From positions 179 to 9,557 of the forward strand of contig PFDH01000008.1 of the NCBI GenBank assembly GCA_002772705.1: 9,379 nt of DNA. Direction: 5' to 3'. Shown piece by piece: positions 9,217 to 9,379 of this stretch; within the stretch, counting starts at the first letter, position 1, and each line of letters starts with the position of its first letter. Under the pieces are notes generated by a model that was given only the letters and a program-made list of their open reading frames with translations, searched no databases and was not told the origin of the DNA. Source of the DNA: Candidatus Pacebacteria bacterium CG10_big_fil_rev_8_21_14_0_10_44_11. Lineage in GTDB: Bacteria > Patescibacteriota > Microgenomatia > UBA1400 > PJMF01. The position numbers were made by a program, and so were the translations under genes.

Positions 9217-9379
9217 ATGCGAAACCTGCTCACTCAGCTTTGGTTTATTTTGTTGGCGGTTCTGGTTTTTAGTGGGGTAGCGCTCAGTGTATATTTCACT
9301 GGCTCTCAATGGTTGCCGCCCCTGCTTGACTTGATTGGTCAGAACAAAACTTCAGAAGAAAAGACACTGTTGAATGATC
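9217..9379 (+). CDS. Membrane or secreted protein, N-terminal part (cut by window edge)
   Basis: Fifty-four codons are visible before the window ends, without a stop. After MRNLLTQ comes a strongly hydrophobic segment (about residues 8-27: WFILLAVLVFSGVALSVYF), which is either an uncleaved membrane anchor or a signal peptide, then WLPPLLDLIG and a charged stretch. An opening of one positive residue followed by a span of about 20 residues resembles the N-terminus of FtsH-like anchored proteases (which often begin R-N-L plus a span), but no catalytic domain is in view, so I leave it unassigned. Divergent from the 8438-9094 gene, with direct repeats between. Confidence 0.6.
   Translation, partial: MRNLLTQLWFILLAVLVFSGVALSVYFTGSQWLPPLLDLIGQNKTSEEKTLLND

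Overview
The window looks like a chromosome segment of a Patescibacteria/CPR bacterium, perhaps of the Microgenomates or Katanobacteria type. I infer this from small, tightly spaced genes, many membrane-anchored orphan proteins, tRNAs mostly without an encoded CCA end, promoters placed almost on top of start codons, and a four-cysteine ribosomal protein L33. UGA is used as a normal stop codon, so it is not one of the UGA=Gly lineages. No taxonomic marker settles the lineage.

Region 1 (1-1800) is core-like: the start of a leftward zinc-ribbon-like orphan (1-271), a palindrome-covered promoter, a highly structured non-coding stretch (about 384-611), three tRNAs (Thr-GGT, Tyr-GTA, Thr-TGT), an orphan protein and rpmG. 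A leftward GT-B-like glycosyltransferase (1822-3228) follows. Thr-Tyr-Thr, rpmG and then tRNA-Trp recalls the ancestral tRNA/rpmG/secE/nusG neighbourhood, but secE, nusG and rplK are not present after tRNA-Trp.

Region 2 (3291-3879) is an AT-rich HNH endonuclease gene between two tRNA-Trp 5' halves. The left one is an orphan half ending at the anticodon loop. The right one belongs to the intact tRNA-Trp, and the HNH reading frame runs 15 bases into it. The same 9-bp block, TCTCCAAAA, lies at both boundaries. This reads as a compact element inserted in a tRNA anticodon loop that brought its own 5' half.

Region 3 (3880-7452) is the most striking part: five consecutive cassettes in one orientation. 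Four are type II toxin-antitoxin operons (RelBE-like, RelBE-like, HigBA, RelBE-like) and one is a membrane-anchored protein. Each cassette has its own promoter, most have a palindromic operator, and each ends with a related 34-bp repeat (R1-R5 at 4456, 5459, 6072, 6780 and 7419). The repeats resemble the 3' end of tRNA-Trp and, read backwards, keep a conserved reading frame. No integrase is in the window. It behaves like a cassette array without a recognisable integron platform.

Region 4 (7591-9379) returns to core-like sequence: a leftward membrane protein followed by a SAM methyltransferase, ending in a terminator that contains the methyltransferase stop codon, and a divergent membrane-protein gene cut by the window edge. 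Three direct repeats lie between the divergent promoters.

A theme runs through the window: many first genes start 6-9 bases after a -10 box (3368, 3938, 4576, 5542, 6178, 6866, 9094 minus, 9217), which predicts leaderless mRNAs, while internal operon genes use overlaps or Shine-Dalgarno sites.
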